A DNA stretch of 64,000 nt from CAVRTM01 sp963696105 (GTDB lineage Bacteria; Actinomycetota; Actinomycetes; Actinomycetales; Dermatophilaceae), in assembly GCA_963696105.1 (NCBI GenBank), contig CAVOIP010000002.1, forward strand, positions 474,071-538,070. Reading direction: 5' to 3'. The notes beneath the pieces were generated by a model. That model did not search any database and was not told the DNA's origin. It saw only the letters and a program-made list of their open reading frames with translations. Shown here one piece after another: positions 43,560-52,400 of the stretch. Every line of letters begins with the position of its first letter. Within the stretch, counting starts at the first letter, position 1. Made by a program: the position numbers and the translations under genes.

Positions 43560-44425
43560 CGGCGGTCCTCCAGCCGGGGGTCGTACCGGTCGCGGAGGCC
43601 GTCACCGAGCAGGTTGAAGCCGAGCACCGCCAGGGCGATGGCCAGCCCGGGGAAGAGCGCCAGGCGCGGCGCGCTGAAGAGCAGCTCCTGGCTCTCCTGC
43701 AGCATCCGGCCCCACGACGGCGTGGGCGGTGGGGTGCCGAAGCCGAGGAACGACAGGGCCGCCTCGGCCAGCACGGCGATGGCGAAGGAGACCGAGGCCT
43801 GCACGATGACGAGGCTGCTCACGTTGGGGACGACGTGCCGCACCGCCGTCGACAGGGGGCGCCGACCGGCCGCGCGGGCGGCCAGGACGTACTCGGTCCG
43901 CATCACCTGCAGGCCGCCGCTGCGCACGATACGCGCGAAGCTGGGCACGGTGGCGATGCCGATGGCCACCATGGCAGTGAACGTGCTGGCGCCGAAGACC
44001 GCGCCGAACATGATCGCGAGGAGCAGCGCGGGGAACGCCAGCAGGAGGTCGTTGCCGCGCATGGTCACCTCGCCGACCCAGCGCGGCGCCATCGCGGCGA
44101 GGACACCCAGCGGCACCCCGATCACGGCGGCCACACCGACCGCGACGAACCCGACGAACAGCGTCGTCCGCGAGCCCACGATGATCTGGCTGAGGACGTC
44201 GCGGCCGAACTTGTCGGTGCCGAGCCAGTGCTGGGCCGACGGGGTGAGCAGCCGCGAGGTGGGGTCGACGAGCGTGGGGTCGTACGGCGTCCACACGAAC
44301 GAGACCAGCGCCATGACGACGACGGCCAGCACGAGCACCCCACCGACCACGAGGCTGGGGTTGAGCCGGCGGCCGGCCCCGCGCCCGGCCGCCGCGTCCA
44401 TGTCGAAGGCCTGGGGCGCACTCAT
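43556..44425 (-). CDS. oligopeptide-type ABC importer permease (DppC-like)
   Basis: A 289-residue membrane protein with about six helices. The N-terminal family segment is TPSAQHWLGTDKFGRDVLSQII, seen here as HWLGTDKFGRDVLSQI, followed by GSRTTLFVGFVAVGVAAVIG. The EAA loop is EYVLAARAAGRRPLSTAVRH, and the end is LGFNLLGDGLRDRYDPRL. All are diagnostic of DppC/OppC. The ATG at 44425 overlaps the DppB gene stop by 4 nt. It transports the substrate together with DppB. Confidence 0.95.
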   Translation of the reverse strand: MSAPQAFDMDAAAGRGAGRRLNPSLVVGGVLVLAVVVMALVSFVWTPYDPTLVDPTSRLLTPSAQHWLGTDKFGRDVLSQIIVGSRTTLFVGFVAVGVAAVIGVPLGVLAAMAPRWVGEVTMRGNDLLLAFPALLLAIMFGAVFGASTFTAMVAIGIATVPSFARIVRSGGLQVMRTEYVLAARAAGRRPLSTAVRHVVPNVSSLVIVQASVSFAIAVLAEAALSFLGFGTPPPTPSWGRMLQESQELLFSAPRLALFPGLAIALAVLGFNLLGDGLRDRYDPRLEDRR

Positions 44426-45372
44426 GCCGCTCCTCCCCGCAGTCGGGGGTCGAGGGCGAGGTAGAGCAGGTCGACCACGAAGTTGACCACCAGGACGGCG
44501 ACGACGAGCAGCATCACGACGTCCTGGACGACGATGAGGTCGCGGTTGGCGACGGCGTCCAGCAGCAGGCTGCCCAGGCCGGGGATGACGAACACCCGCT
44601 CCACGACCACCGCCCCGATCAGCAACGTGGCCAGCTGCAGCCCGAGCACGGTGACGATCGGCACCGAGGCGTTGCGCAGCCCGTGCCGCATCAGCGCCGG
44701 CATCGGCCGCAGGCCCTTGGCGCGCGCGGTGCGCAGGTAGTCCTCACGCAGCACGTCGAGCACCGCGCTGCGCACGTAACGGGTGAGCACCGCGCCCTGC
44801 ACCAGCCCCAGGGCCAGCGCGGGCAGGACCAGCTGCTTGACGAACATCACGGGGTCCTGGGCCGGTGGTGTCCACCCGTTCGCAGGAAGCCACCCCAGCC
44901 GTACGGCGAAGACGGTGATCAGCAGGATGCCGGCGAGGAAGGCCGGTACGGCGACGCCGACCTGGGAGATGCCCGAGAGGAGCAGGCCCGACAGCCGGCG
45001 GTGCCGGACGGCCATCAGCGTGCCCAGCGGCACGGCGGTGACGAGCGCGATGACCATGCCCACCAGCACGAGGATGAGGGTCACCTGCAGCCGGTCAGCC
45101 ACCTGCGGCCCGATCAGCGCCCGGGAGATGTAGGACTCCCCCGGGTCGCCGCGCAGCAGCCCGCCGACCCACCCGGCGTACTGCGCCAGTGGTGACCGGT
45201 CGAGGCCGAAGTCGTGGCGCAGGGTCGCCACCGCCTGGTCGGAGGCGTTGACGCCCAGCGCCACCCGCGCCGGGTCGCCGGGCAGCAGCGCCATGAAGGC
45301 GAAGACCAGGACCGAGCTGACGACCAGGCTCACGAGCAGCACCAGGGTCCGCTGGAGGACTCTCAGGGCCAT
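44422..45372 (-). CDS. oligopeptide-type ABC importer permease (DppB-like)
   Basis: A 316-residue permease with about six helices. It opens with VLQRTLVLLVSLVVSSVLVF and the family segment ALLPGDPARVALG, and has the periplasmic YAGWVGGLLRGDPGESY. The EAA loop is EDYLRTARAKGLRPMPALMRHGLRNA, present as DYLRTARAKGLRPMPA. It ends YLALDPRLRGG. It starts 28 nt after the substrate-binding gene stop, and overlaps the next gene by 4 nt. Confidence 0.95.
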   Translation of the reverse strand: MALRVLQRTLVLLVSLVVSSVLVFAFMALLPGDPARVALGVNASDQAVATLRHDFGLDRSPLAQYAGWVGGLLRGDPGESYISRALIGPQVADRLQVTLILVLVGMVIALVTAVPLGTLMAVRHRRLSGLLLSGISQVGVAVPAFLAGILLITVFAVRLGWLPANGWTPPAQDPVMFVKQLVLPALALGLVQGAVLTRYVRSAVLDVLREDYLRTARAKGLRPMPALMRHGLRNASVPIVTVLGLQLATLLIGAVVVERVFVIPGLGSLLLDAVANRDLIVVQDVVMLLVVAVLVVNFVVDLLYLALDPRLRGGAA

Positions 45373-45400
45373 GGCTGCGTCCGGGTCATGGTGGCAGGAC

Positions 45401-46939
45401 TCAGGACCGCGCCAGGTTCGACAGGTCGAACGACTCGGAGATGGCGTTGGTCGGCAGTCCCGTGATGCCCTTCTCGGCGACGATGAGGTTGGGCAGCAGG
45501 AACAGCCAGTCGGCGGCGGCGTTGTCCGACAGGCGCCGGGCCGCCTTCTTCATGTCCGCGACCTGCTCCTGCTCGGTGCCCTGGTCGGCTGCGGCGATGT
45601 CCTTGGCGAAGGTGGGGTCGGTGTAGCGGGTGTAGTACGTGGGGTTGAACACCGCTCCCATGTCACGTGGCTCGACGTGGGCGACGATGGACATGTCGTA
45701 GTCGGCGTTCTTGAAGACGGTGGTCAGCCAGGCGGCCGGGAACTCCAGCTGGTCGAGGGTGACCTTGAAGCCCGCCTGCTCGAGCTGGCTCTTCACCACC
45801 TGGCCGCAGGAGGTGGCGTAGGGCAGCGTGGGCAGCCGCAGCCTCAGGGTGGCTCCCGTCTTGCCGGCCTCGGCCAGCAGCGACTTGGCCTTGGCCACGT
45901 CGTGCGGGTACATCCCGGTGAGGTCCTCGTACCAGGGGTCGGTCGGCGGGACCATGCTGCCGATGAGCTTGCCGCGGCCGGCCCAGCAGGTGTCCACCAG
46001 CGCCTTGTGGTCGATGGCGTAGCGCACCGCCCGGCGCACCCGTACGTCGTTCAGCGGCGCCTTGGCGTTGTTGAACGACAGCACGACCTCGCCGTTGGTG
46101 GTGCCCTCGATCACCTGGTACTTGCTGTTGCTGGAGAACTGCGAGAGCGACTCCGGCGCCTGCACGGTGCCGATGACGTTGATGGTGCCGGTCAGCAGCG
46201 CGTTGTTGAGCGCGGTGGGGTCCTTGAAGTACTTCAGCGTGACGGTCCGGAAGTAGGGCTTCTTGCCGAAGTAGCTGTCGTTGCGGGTCAGCGAGATCGA
46301 GTCGCCGCGGTTCCACGCGGTGAGCTTGTAGGGGCCGGTGCCGACCGGGTCGGTGGCCAGCTTGTCGACACCGGTCCGGGAGAACATCGCCCCGACACGG
46401 GTCGTCATCCGGTAGAGCCAGTCGTTGCTGGGCCTGGACAGCGTCACCTTCAGCTGCGTCGGCGAGACCGCCTTGGCGTCCTGGACGACGTCCATGGCCG
46501 ACTTCAGCGAGATGGTCCAGTCCTTCTTGACCCGGTTGATGCTGAAGGCGGCGTCCTCGGCGGTGAACTTCGCGCCATTGGTGAAGGTCGCGTCACCGGT
46601 GAGGTCGAACGTGTAGGTCTTGCGGTCCGGGCTGACCGTCCACTTCGTCGCCAGGTCGGGCACGATCTTGCCGTCGTTGTCGAGCTTGACCAGCCCGTCG
46701 TACACGTTGTCCAGCAGGGCCTGCGGAATGGCGGCACCGTCGGTCCTGGTGAAGTCGAGGTTGGCGGGCTCGGCGACCAGGCCGACGGTCAGTGCCGTGC
46801 TCTTGGCGTCGCCGCCGCCACTGCTCGCGCCGCCGCTGCTGGTCGCGCTGGAGCCGGCGGAGCAGCCGGCGGCGGTGAGGGCTGCGGTGAGCGCGAGGGC
46901 CATGGACGCCGTCGCCGTGCGCGGAAGCTGCCTGGTCAC
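45401..46939 (-). CDS. ABC importer substrate-binding lipoprotein (SBP_bac_5)
   Basis: A 512-residue extracytoplasmic binding protein, first gene of the operon. The signal peptide ends at lipobox LTAAGC with Cys26 as the lipid-modified residue, followed by a Ser/Gly-rich linker. The class 5 pattern is clear: VAEPANLDFTRTDGAAIPQA, YDGLVKLDNDGKIVPDLATKW, YTFDLTGDATFTNGAKFTAEDAAFSI (in blocks), GTGPYKLTAWNRGDSISL and DVRVRRAVRYAIDH. These proteins bind peptides, nickel or unusual small compounds. The GTG at 46939 gives the complete signal; GGAG is 7 nt upstream. It is divergent from the FadR-type gene. Confidence 0.95.
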   Translation of the reverse strand: MTRQLPRTATASMALALTAALTAAGCSAGSSATSSGGASSGGGDAKSTALTVGLVAEPANLDFTRTDGAAIPQALLDNVYDGLVKLDNDGKIVPDLATKWTVSPDRKTYTFDLTGDATFTNGAKFTAEDAAFSINRVKKDWTISLKSAMDVVQDAKAVSPTQLKVTLSRPSNDWLYRMTTRVGAMFSRTGVDKLATDPVGTGPYKLTAWNRGDSISLTRNDSYFGKKPYFRTVTLKYFKDPTALNNALLTGTINVIGTVQAPESLSQFSSNSKYQVIEGTTNGEVVLSFNNAKAPLNDVRVRRAVRYAIDHKALVDTCWAGRGKLIGSMVPPTDPWYEDLTGMYPHDVAKAKSLLAEAGKTGATLRLRLPTLPYATSCGQVVKSQLEQAGFKVTLDQLEFPAAWLTTVFKNADYDMSIVAHVEPRDMGAVFNPTYYTRYTDPTFAKDIAAADQGTEQEQVADMKKAARRLSDNAAADWLFLLPNLIVAEKGITGLPTNAISESFDLSNLARS

Positions 46940-47051
46940 TGTGTCTCCATCCGGTGCTGCTGCCCAGCGTTCTCGTCGTGCCCGTCGCCGCGGTGGTGAC
47001 GGGTTTCCCGGCGCCGCCCGGGTGGTCTGCCGGGACGAGCGCCGATGTGTG

Positions 47052-47068
47052 CACTGGTCAGACCAGTG
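47052..47068. promoter_or_regulatory. FadR-type operator between the regulator and the importer operon
   Basis: CACTGGT-CAG-ACCAGTG is a perfect 17-nt palindrome containing TGGTCAGACCA, which matches the TnGTnnnACnA core of FadR-subfamily GntR operators. It lies in the 211-nt divergent region, 83 nt upstream of the regulator and 113 nt upstream of the substrate-binding gene, so one site could control both. Confidence 0.85.
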
Positions 47069-47150
47069 ACCTTTGCTGCAAGTGCCGCTACCCTGACGCC
47101 GACGGTGCGCGATGTCAAGGGTCGCGACGATTCTCCCCCCGGGAGGGGTC

Positions 47151-47912
47151 ATGAGCGACAGCACGCGGTTCCGGCCGGTCCAACCCGTCCGGGCCTACGA
47201 GCGCATCGTCGAGCAGGTGGAGGACGCGCTGGCCAGCGGCGAGCTGCGTCCCGGGCAGCGCCTTCCCAGCGAACGGGAGCTCGTGGGCCAGTTCGAGGTC
47301 AGTCGGTCCACGGTCCGCGAGGCCCTGCGGGTGCTGGAGAGCAACGGGGTGGTGCGCTCACGCCCCGGGGACCCCAACGGCCCCGAGGTCCTCCCCTTCT
47401 CCTCCGGGGCGCTGCGCAAGCAGATGGTGAGGCTGGCACGCGTGGAGGAGGTGGGCCTGGCGGAGCTGTTGTCCTTCCGGATGATCCTGGACGGGTCGGC
47501 CACGATGCTCGCAGCGCGGTTGCGGACGCCGGACCAGCTCACCGAGATGGAGGCAGCCCTCGAGGTCATGCGCAGCGCCATCGACATCGGCTACGAGGAG
47601 TTCAGCGAGGCGGACATCGCCTTCCACGAGGCCGTGGCGAAGGCCAGCCGCAACTCGATGATCCAGGTGTGCAACGACGTCGTCCGCGGGGTCGTGCTGT
47701 CCCTGATCTCCGACAAGATCTCGCGCGCGCGCCACCGGCGGGCGCTGATGACCGAGTCACTGAACCACCATGCCGAGGTGCTGGCGGCCATCCGGGCGGG
47801 GAACGGACGCGATGCGGCCCGCGTGGCCCGGCAGAAGCTCTACGACTACTACGCCGGCTACCTCCCGAAGGCGGAGCGGGAGCCGTTGCGCGCGTTGATC
47901 GACGGGGACTGA
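47151..47912 (+). CDS. FadR-type GntR regulator
   Basis: A 253-residue GntR regulator of the FadR group. The winged helix (about residues 13-75) reads AYERIVEQVEDALASGEL, GQRLPSERELVGQFEVSRSTVREALRVLE in blocks, then SNGVVRSRPG. The FCD effector domain (about 100-240) has LLSFRMILDGSATMLAARL, and metal-site candidates: Asp in SEADIAFHEAVAKAS and His in LNHHAEVLAAIRAG. GGGAGGGG precedes the ATG at 47151; an in-frame ATG at 47112 is less likely. It is divergent from the nine-gene operon and has a matching operator between them. Confidence 0.94.
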   Translation: MSDSTRFRPVQPVRAYERIVEQVEDALASGELRPGQRLPSERELVGQFEVSRSTVREALRVLESNGVVRSRPGDPNGPEVLPFSSGALRKQMVRLARVEEVGLAELLSFRMILDGSATMLAARLRTPDQLTEMEAALEVMRSAIDIGYEEFSEADIAFHEAVAKASRNSMIQVCNDVVRGVVLSLISDKISRARHRRALMTESLNHHAEVLAAIRAGNGRDAARVARQKLYDYYAGYLPKAEREPLRALIDGD

Positions 47913-47953
47913 GGCTGCAGGTGCCTGCCGTGGCCTGACCCCCATCGGGCCAC

Positions 47954-47964
47954 GGACTAGTTCC
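47954..47964 (+). promoter_or_regulatory. GGACTAGTTCC box, 82 nt upstream of the 48.0-kb gene
   Basis: It is the counterpart of the box at 35922. It has the same core GGACTAGT and the same 82-nt distance to the ATG, but one extra T before CC. The rest of the two leaders is not conserved, which points to a real site rather than a recent duplication. Confidence 0.55.
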
Positions 47965-48035
47965 TTCGGCGCATCTTCGGGCCGGGATGTGGCGATCGGG
48001 CCAGCGCCCGGGCCGGACGGCAGCATGCTCTCCCC

Positions 48036-48610
48036 ATGGAGGACATGGTTCTCGGCCGGCTGATGCAGGCACTGGCCAACCCCGACGTCCGGTCGCTGAC
48101 GCTGGCCCCCGGCCTGGAGCCGGCGGTGGTCCACGTCCGCCCCGCCGGCGAACAGGGCTGGGTCTTCACGCTGAAGTGCCGGCCCGTGCTCGCCGGACTG
48201 CTCACCGCTGCCGTCGCCCGGGGCGGAGGCGACGCGTCGACCATCGCAGCCACCGGCTTCCTGCACGGACCGACGCCGGACTCACCGACGCCGGATGGCC
48301 CGGCGCAGCACGGACCGACGCTGGATCGCCGGCGCAGGACGGCCCGGCGCAGGACGGCCCGGCGCAGGACGGGCCGGCGCAGGTGCAGCTGGAGCTCGCG
48401 GTGCCCGAGCCGCGGCTGGCTTGCCGGGTGCTGGCAGTGCTCCTGCGCGACCACGCCCGCACCCGCCCGGACGAGCGGCTGTCGGCGTTCGTGCTCGAGC
48501 AGGGCGAGCCGGCGGCACGGCTGCTCGAGCTCTACCGGCCGACGCCGCACCGGTCCCGACCCGGGAGCACGCTCGTCGTCCTGCCGGCCGTGGCCCGGGC
48601 CAGCTCCTAG
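48036..48610 (+). pseudogene. paralogue of the 36.0-kb gene, frame broken inside a 15-bp repeat
   Basis: The N-terminal reading (EDMVLGRLMQALANPDVRSL, then VVHVRPAGEQGWVFTLKCRP) matches the first block of the gene at 36004. The C-terminal block (QVQLELAVPEPRLACRVLAV, LLRDHARTRPDERLSAFVLE) matches its second block but lies in another frame. Between them is a Gly/Pro/Asp/Gln linker built from 15-bp units encoding DGPAQ. One unit near 48323-48335 reads GATCGCCGGCGCAG, 14 nt instead of 15, and this single missing base breaks the frame. Corrected, the protein is 191 residues. It may be a phase-variable-looking slip, a true lesion or a sequencing error. Confidence 0.7.
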
Positions 48611-48639
48611 GGCCGGCACGCCGGCCGCCCCGTCCCCCG

Positions 48640-49380
48640 TCAGGGGCGCCCGAAGACCTGCGCGCCCGCCCGTGCCGGACGGCTGGTGGCGTAGCTCCAG
48701 AGGATGACGTCGAGGCTGCGCAGGACCGACACGTAACCGGGGACACCGGCCTCGGCCATCGCCTGGCGGACGCGATGGCGCACCTCGTTGTCCTCGCAGT
48801 CCTGGCGCAGCGCCTCCCGCAGCGACAGCCACCAGTCGGTGCCGTCGGCCAGAGCGGCGACGCGGCGGATCTTCTCGTCGTAGAGCGGAACCAGCCGGGG
48901 GCGCTTGCGCGCGAGCAGCTTGCTGGCGGTGACCCACCGGTCGGCGGTGCCGTGCCCGTCCTCGTCCAGGGTCCGGATCTCCTCCCATGCCTGTCTGGCC
49001 ACGCGGAGCATCTCGTCGTCGGCGTCCCACAGGTCGACGTCCGTGGGGAGCTCGTGCAGGAGCTGCTCCAGCCGGCCGGCGACCGGGTCGGTGAGCAGCT
49101 GGCGGCTGAGCCGCGCGCTGACCGTCACGTTGACCGCGGCGACGGCGAGCACGTCCTCGTGGGTGATCCGGCTCTGTACGTCGGGACGGTCACCGCCACC
49201 GGCGAAGGAGTCGAACACCGAGCCGGAGAAGCGGCGCAGGGCGCCGTGGAAGTACGCCGACAGCGCCTCGCTCGGGGAGAAACCTCCCGGACCTCCTCGC
49301 GGCGTTCCGCCATCCGTGGCGAGGCCCTCCAACGGGCCTTCCAGCAACCGGTCAGCCAGCCCCGGGTCGATCCTGTTCAT
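48640..49380 (-). CDS. DUF6308 family protein
   Basis: A 246-residue soluble protein resembling the actinobacterial DUF6308 group: AYFHGALRRFSGSVFDSFAG, then ITHEDVLAVAAVNVTVSARL, TASKLLARKRPRLVPLYDEKI (blocks SKLLARKRPRLVPLYD) and YVSVLRSLDVILWSYA. No motif assigns an activity. The ATG at 49380 is used; a GTG at 49416 is in frame and has GGGAGAG near it. It is convergent with the broken paralogue. Confidence 0.8.
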   Translation of the reverse strand: MNRIDPGLADRLLEGPLEGLATDGGTPRGGPGGFSPSEALSAYFHGALRRFSGSVFDSFAGGGDRPDVQSRITHEDVLAVAAVNVTVSARLSRQLLTDPVAGRLEQLLHELPTDVDLWDADDEMLRVARQAWEEIRTLDEDGHGTADRWVTASKLLARKRPRLVPLYDEKIRRVAALADGTDWWLSLREALRQDCEDNEVRHRVRQAMAEAGVPGYVSVLRSLDVILWSYATSRPARAGAQVFGRP

Positions 49381-49495
49381 AGCCGCGAAACCACGTGAAA
49401 GGCCCTCTCTCCCCACTGCTGAGCGAATGCTAGGTCACCGGCTCCTCGACAGAGGCAACATTGCGCATACTGCCGCAGAGCCGCACAAACGGAGG

Positions 49496-52400
49496 TCAGG
49501 CCAGCTCGACGAACCGGCACAGGGCGTTGACGGCACGCAGCTGCTCGGGATGGTGCACCTCGGCGTCGAGCAACGCCGGGCTGGCGACGACGACGCTGAT
49601 CGCCTTGGCCCGGGAGAGCGCCACGTTGAGCCGGTGCAGGTCGTAGAGGAAGTCCACCCCGCGGGGCGCGTCCGCCGCGCTGGAGCTGGCCATGGAGTAG
49701 ATCACCACCGGTGCCTGCTGCCCCTGGAACTTGTCGACCGTGCCGATCCGCGCGCCCTCCGGAAGCGCCTCCCGCAGGCAGGCCACGTGCTTGTTGTACG
49801 GCGCGACCACCAGCACGTCGTCGAGGCGCAGCCGGCGCTCGACGCCCTCGACGTCGGTCCACGTCCCGAGGCACAGGTCCTCGACGAGCGCCGCGACGAC
49901 CGCCGCTTCCTGCGTGCTGGCCGACGTGTTGCCGGCATGGGCAACCGGCACCCAGCGCAGCCCGTGTCCCGACAGCGCACCGGGCGCCGAGACGTGCTGT
50001 CGTTCGCGGCCGGCCGCGGAGGCGAGCCTGCCGTCGTACGACGCGGTCGACACGAACGCCGTGATGGCGGGGTGCATGCGGAACGTCTGGTCCAGGAAGA
50101 TGCCGCGGTCCGGCGGGATGGTGTCGTGACCGTCCAGCAGGTGCTCCAGGGCCGAGATCCCGGCGCCGTCGGGGTGGATGGCCTGGGTCGGCTGGGTCAG
50201 CTGCTGGGGGTCCCCGAGCAGGACCAGCGACCGGGCCGCCGGGGAGACGGCGACCGCGTTGGCGAGGGAGAACTGGCCCGCCTCGTCCACGACCAGGACG
50301 TCGACCGACCCGCGCAGGTCCTCGCGGGCCCAAAGCCACGCCGAGCCGCCGACGAGCGTCGCCGACCGGGACGCGAGGGCCGCGACGACCTCGTCGTTGG
50401 TCCCGGCGCGCCGCACGCCGTCGACCTCGCGGAAGTCGTCCTGGTCGCACTTCTGCAGCGCCGGGCGGTCCACCGCCTCGAGCAGGTGGCTGACCACCGC
50501 GTGCGACTGCGCGGTGACCCCGACCCGCAGGCCGTGGTCGAGCAGCGCCCGGATCATCGCGGCGCCCTTGGTGGTCTTGCCCGATCCGGGCGGCCCCTGG
50601 ATGGCAAGCACCTCACCGTCCAGGGCGAGCCCGGCCCGGACCACCTGGTCGACCGGCTGCTCCCCCGGCAGGGCCGGCAGCCCGGGCGGCACCCGGCGCT
50701 CGAGCAGGCTCAGCCCGAGCGGGGACCCGCCGACGAGCACCTGCGTCGCGACGTGGGCGATCGACTCCTGCAGGACCTTGACCGCGGGCGGCTTGGGCGC
50801 GCCCAGACCTCGCGGGGTCGGCGCGGGCCGGCTGCGCCCGACCTTGAGCACGAGCCAGCCGGCGGCGGCGTCCATCTCGAGGACCTCGCCGACCTCCGCC
50901 TGGGTGTCGACGTCCAGCGGCTTGCGCTTGCCCGCGCTGACCTTGGTGTCCTGCGGCGGGAACTCATAGCGCCACCGCTTGGACTGCTTGACGTCACCGT
51001 CGTCGGTCGGCGCGGAGAGCTGGCCCAGCGCCGCGGCGTCGTCCAGGAGCGCCTCGTCGTCGAGGTCCTTCAGCCGATAGATGTCCCACCACTTCGGGCG
51101 CTCCTCGCGCCGGTGCCAGCCGACGACGCCGGCCAGCAGCGGGTGCCCGGCGTCCTTGAGGCGGGCGGCCAGCTCGGCCTCGGCCACCTCCGCGTCGGAC
51201 TGGGTCTCGCTCGCGGCGCCGTCCTTGGCGGCCGCACGGGACAGGGCCCCGTGCCGCTGCTCGAGCTCGGCCCGCCGCTGCTCCAGCCAGGCGTGGAGGT
51301 CGTGGGTGGACCGGACGTCCTCGCGGTTGTACTCAGCGATGGCGTCCAGGACCGCGGTGTCGCCGTCGACCAGAAACCGTTCGTACTCCACGACGCTGGA
51401 CATCGCGTCGGCCACGCCCTCGTCCGCGGCGGTGCGGGTGTGCCCCCAGTAGAAGTCCTCGACCTTCTTGATCGAGTACGACGGCTTGCTGATCCGCAGG
51501 CCCTGCCGCACGACGGCGTAGAGGTCGACGAACCGCTCGCCGCGCAGCAGCGCGTCGAGCTCGGTCTCGCGGGTGCCGTGCCGGCCGGTGAGCCGTTTCA
51601 GCGCGGTCTGCTCGTACGCCGCGTAGTGGTAGACGTGCATGCCCGGATCGGCGGCGAGCCGGCGGGTGAGGTCGTCCAGCAGCCCGCGGGTCAGCTCCGC
51701 CTCCGCGTCGGCGTCGTGGGCCCACCACGTGGTGAAGCGCCCGCTGCGGTCCCAGAGGCCGGCGAGGTACTCGCGGCCGGCGCCGTCCGCGGCGAAGGGG
51801 TCGCCTTCGAAGTCGAGGTAGACGTCGCCCTCGCTGGGCTCGGGCAGCCGCAGCAGCCCACGGCCCGGCTCCGGGTCGAGCAGCTCGTAGGCCGGCTCGC
51901 CGGTGGTGCGCTCCCTGACCTGCAGCCGGGCCTGCTGCGCGAGCCGCTCGCGCGACGGCCGCCCGATCGTGCGGGGCAGCTGGAACACCGTGGCGGCCGC
52001 GAGCGCCTCGACGGTCGGCAGCCCCGCCGCGATCAGCGCCTGGCGGTGCCCCGAGCGCATGCCCGCCACCAGCGAGAGGTCGTCGGCCCGCTCCCACAGG
52101 CTCGTGCAGTGGGCGGACCAGCGGCACTGGGAGCAGTGGCCGACCGGGGCGGCCTCCGTCGTGGGCGCGCCCTCCACCGCTTCCAGCAGCCTGGCGCGGG
52201 CGCGCCGGGCGTACGACGCGACGTCCTCCAGCCGCCAGGGCCGCTCGACCCCGTCGCCGGTCACGACGGTGAGCAGCTGCGGCGGGACACCCTGCAGCAC
52301 GGTCAGGCGCTCGGCGTACGTCGCCATCTGCAGCAGCGCCGGGACCTTGAGCCGGCGGGCCAGCTTGGTGTCGGCGATGTCGTAGGACCAGGGGCCCAGG

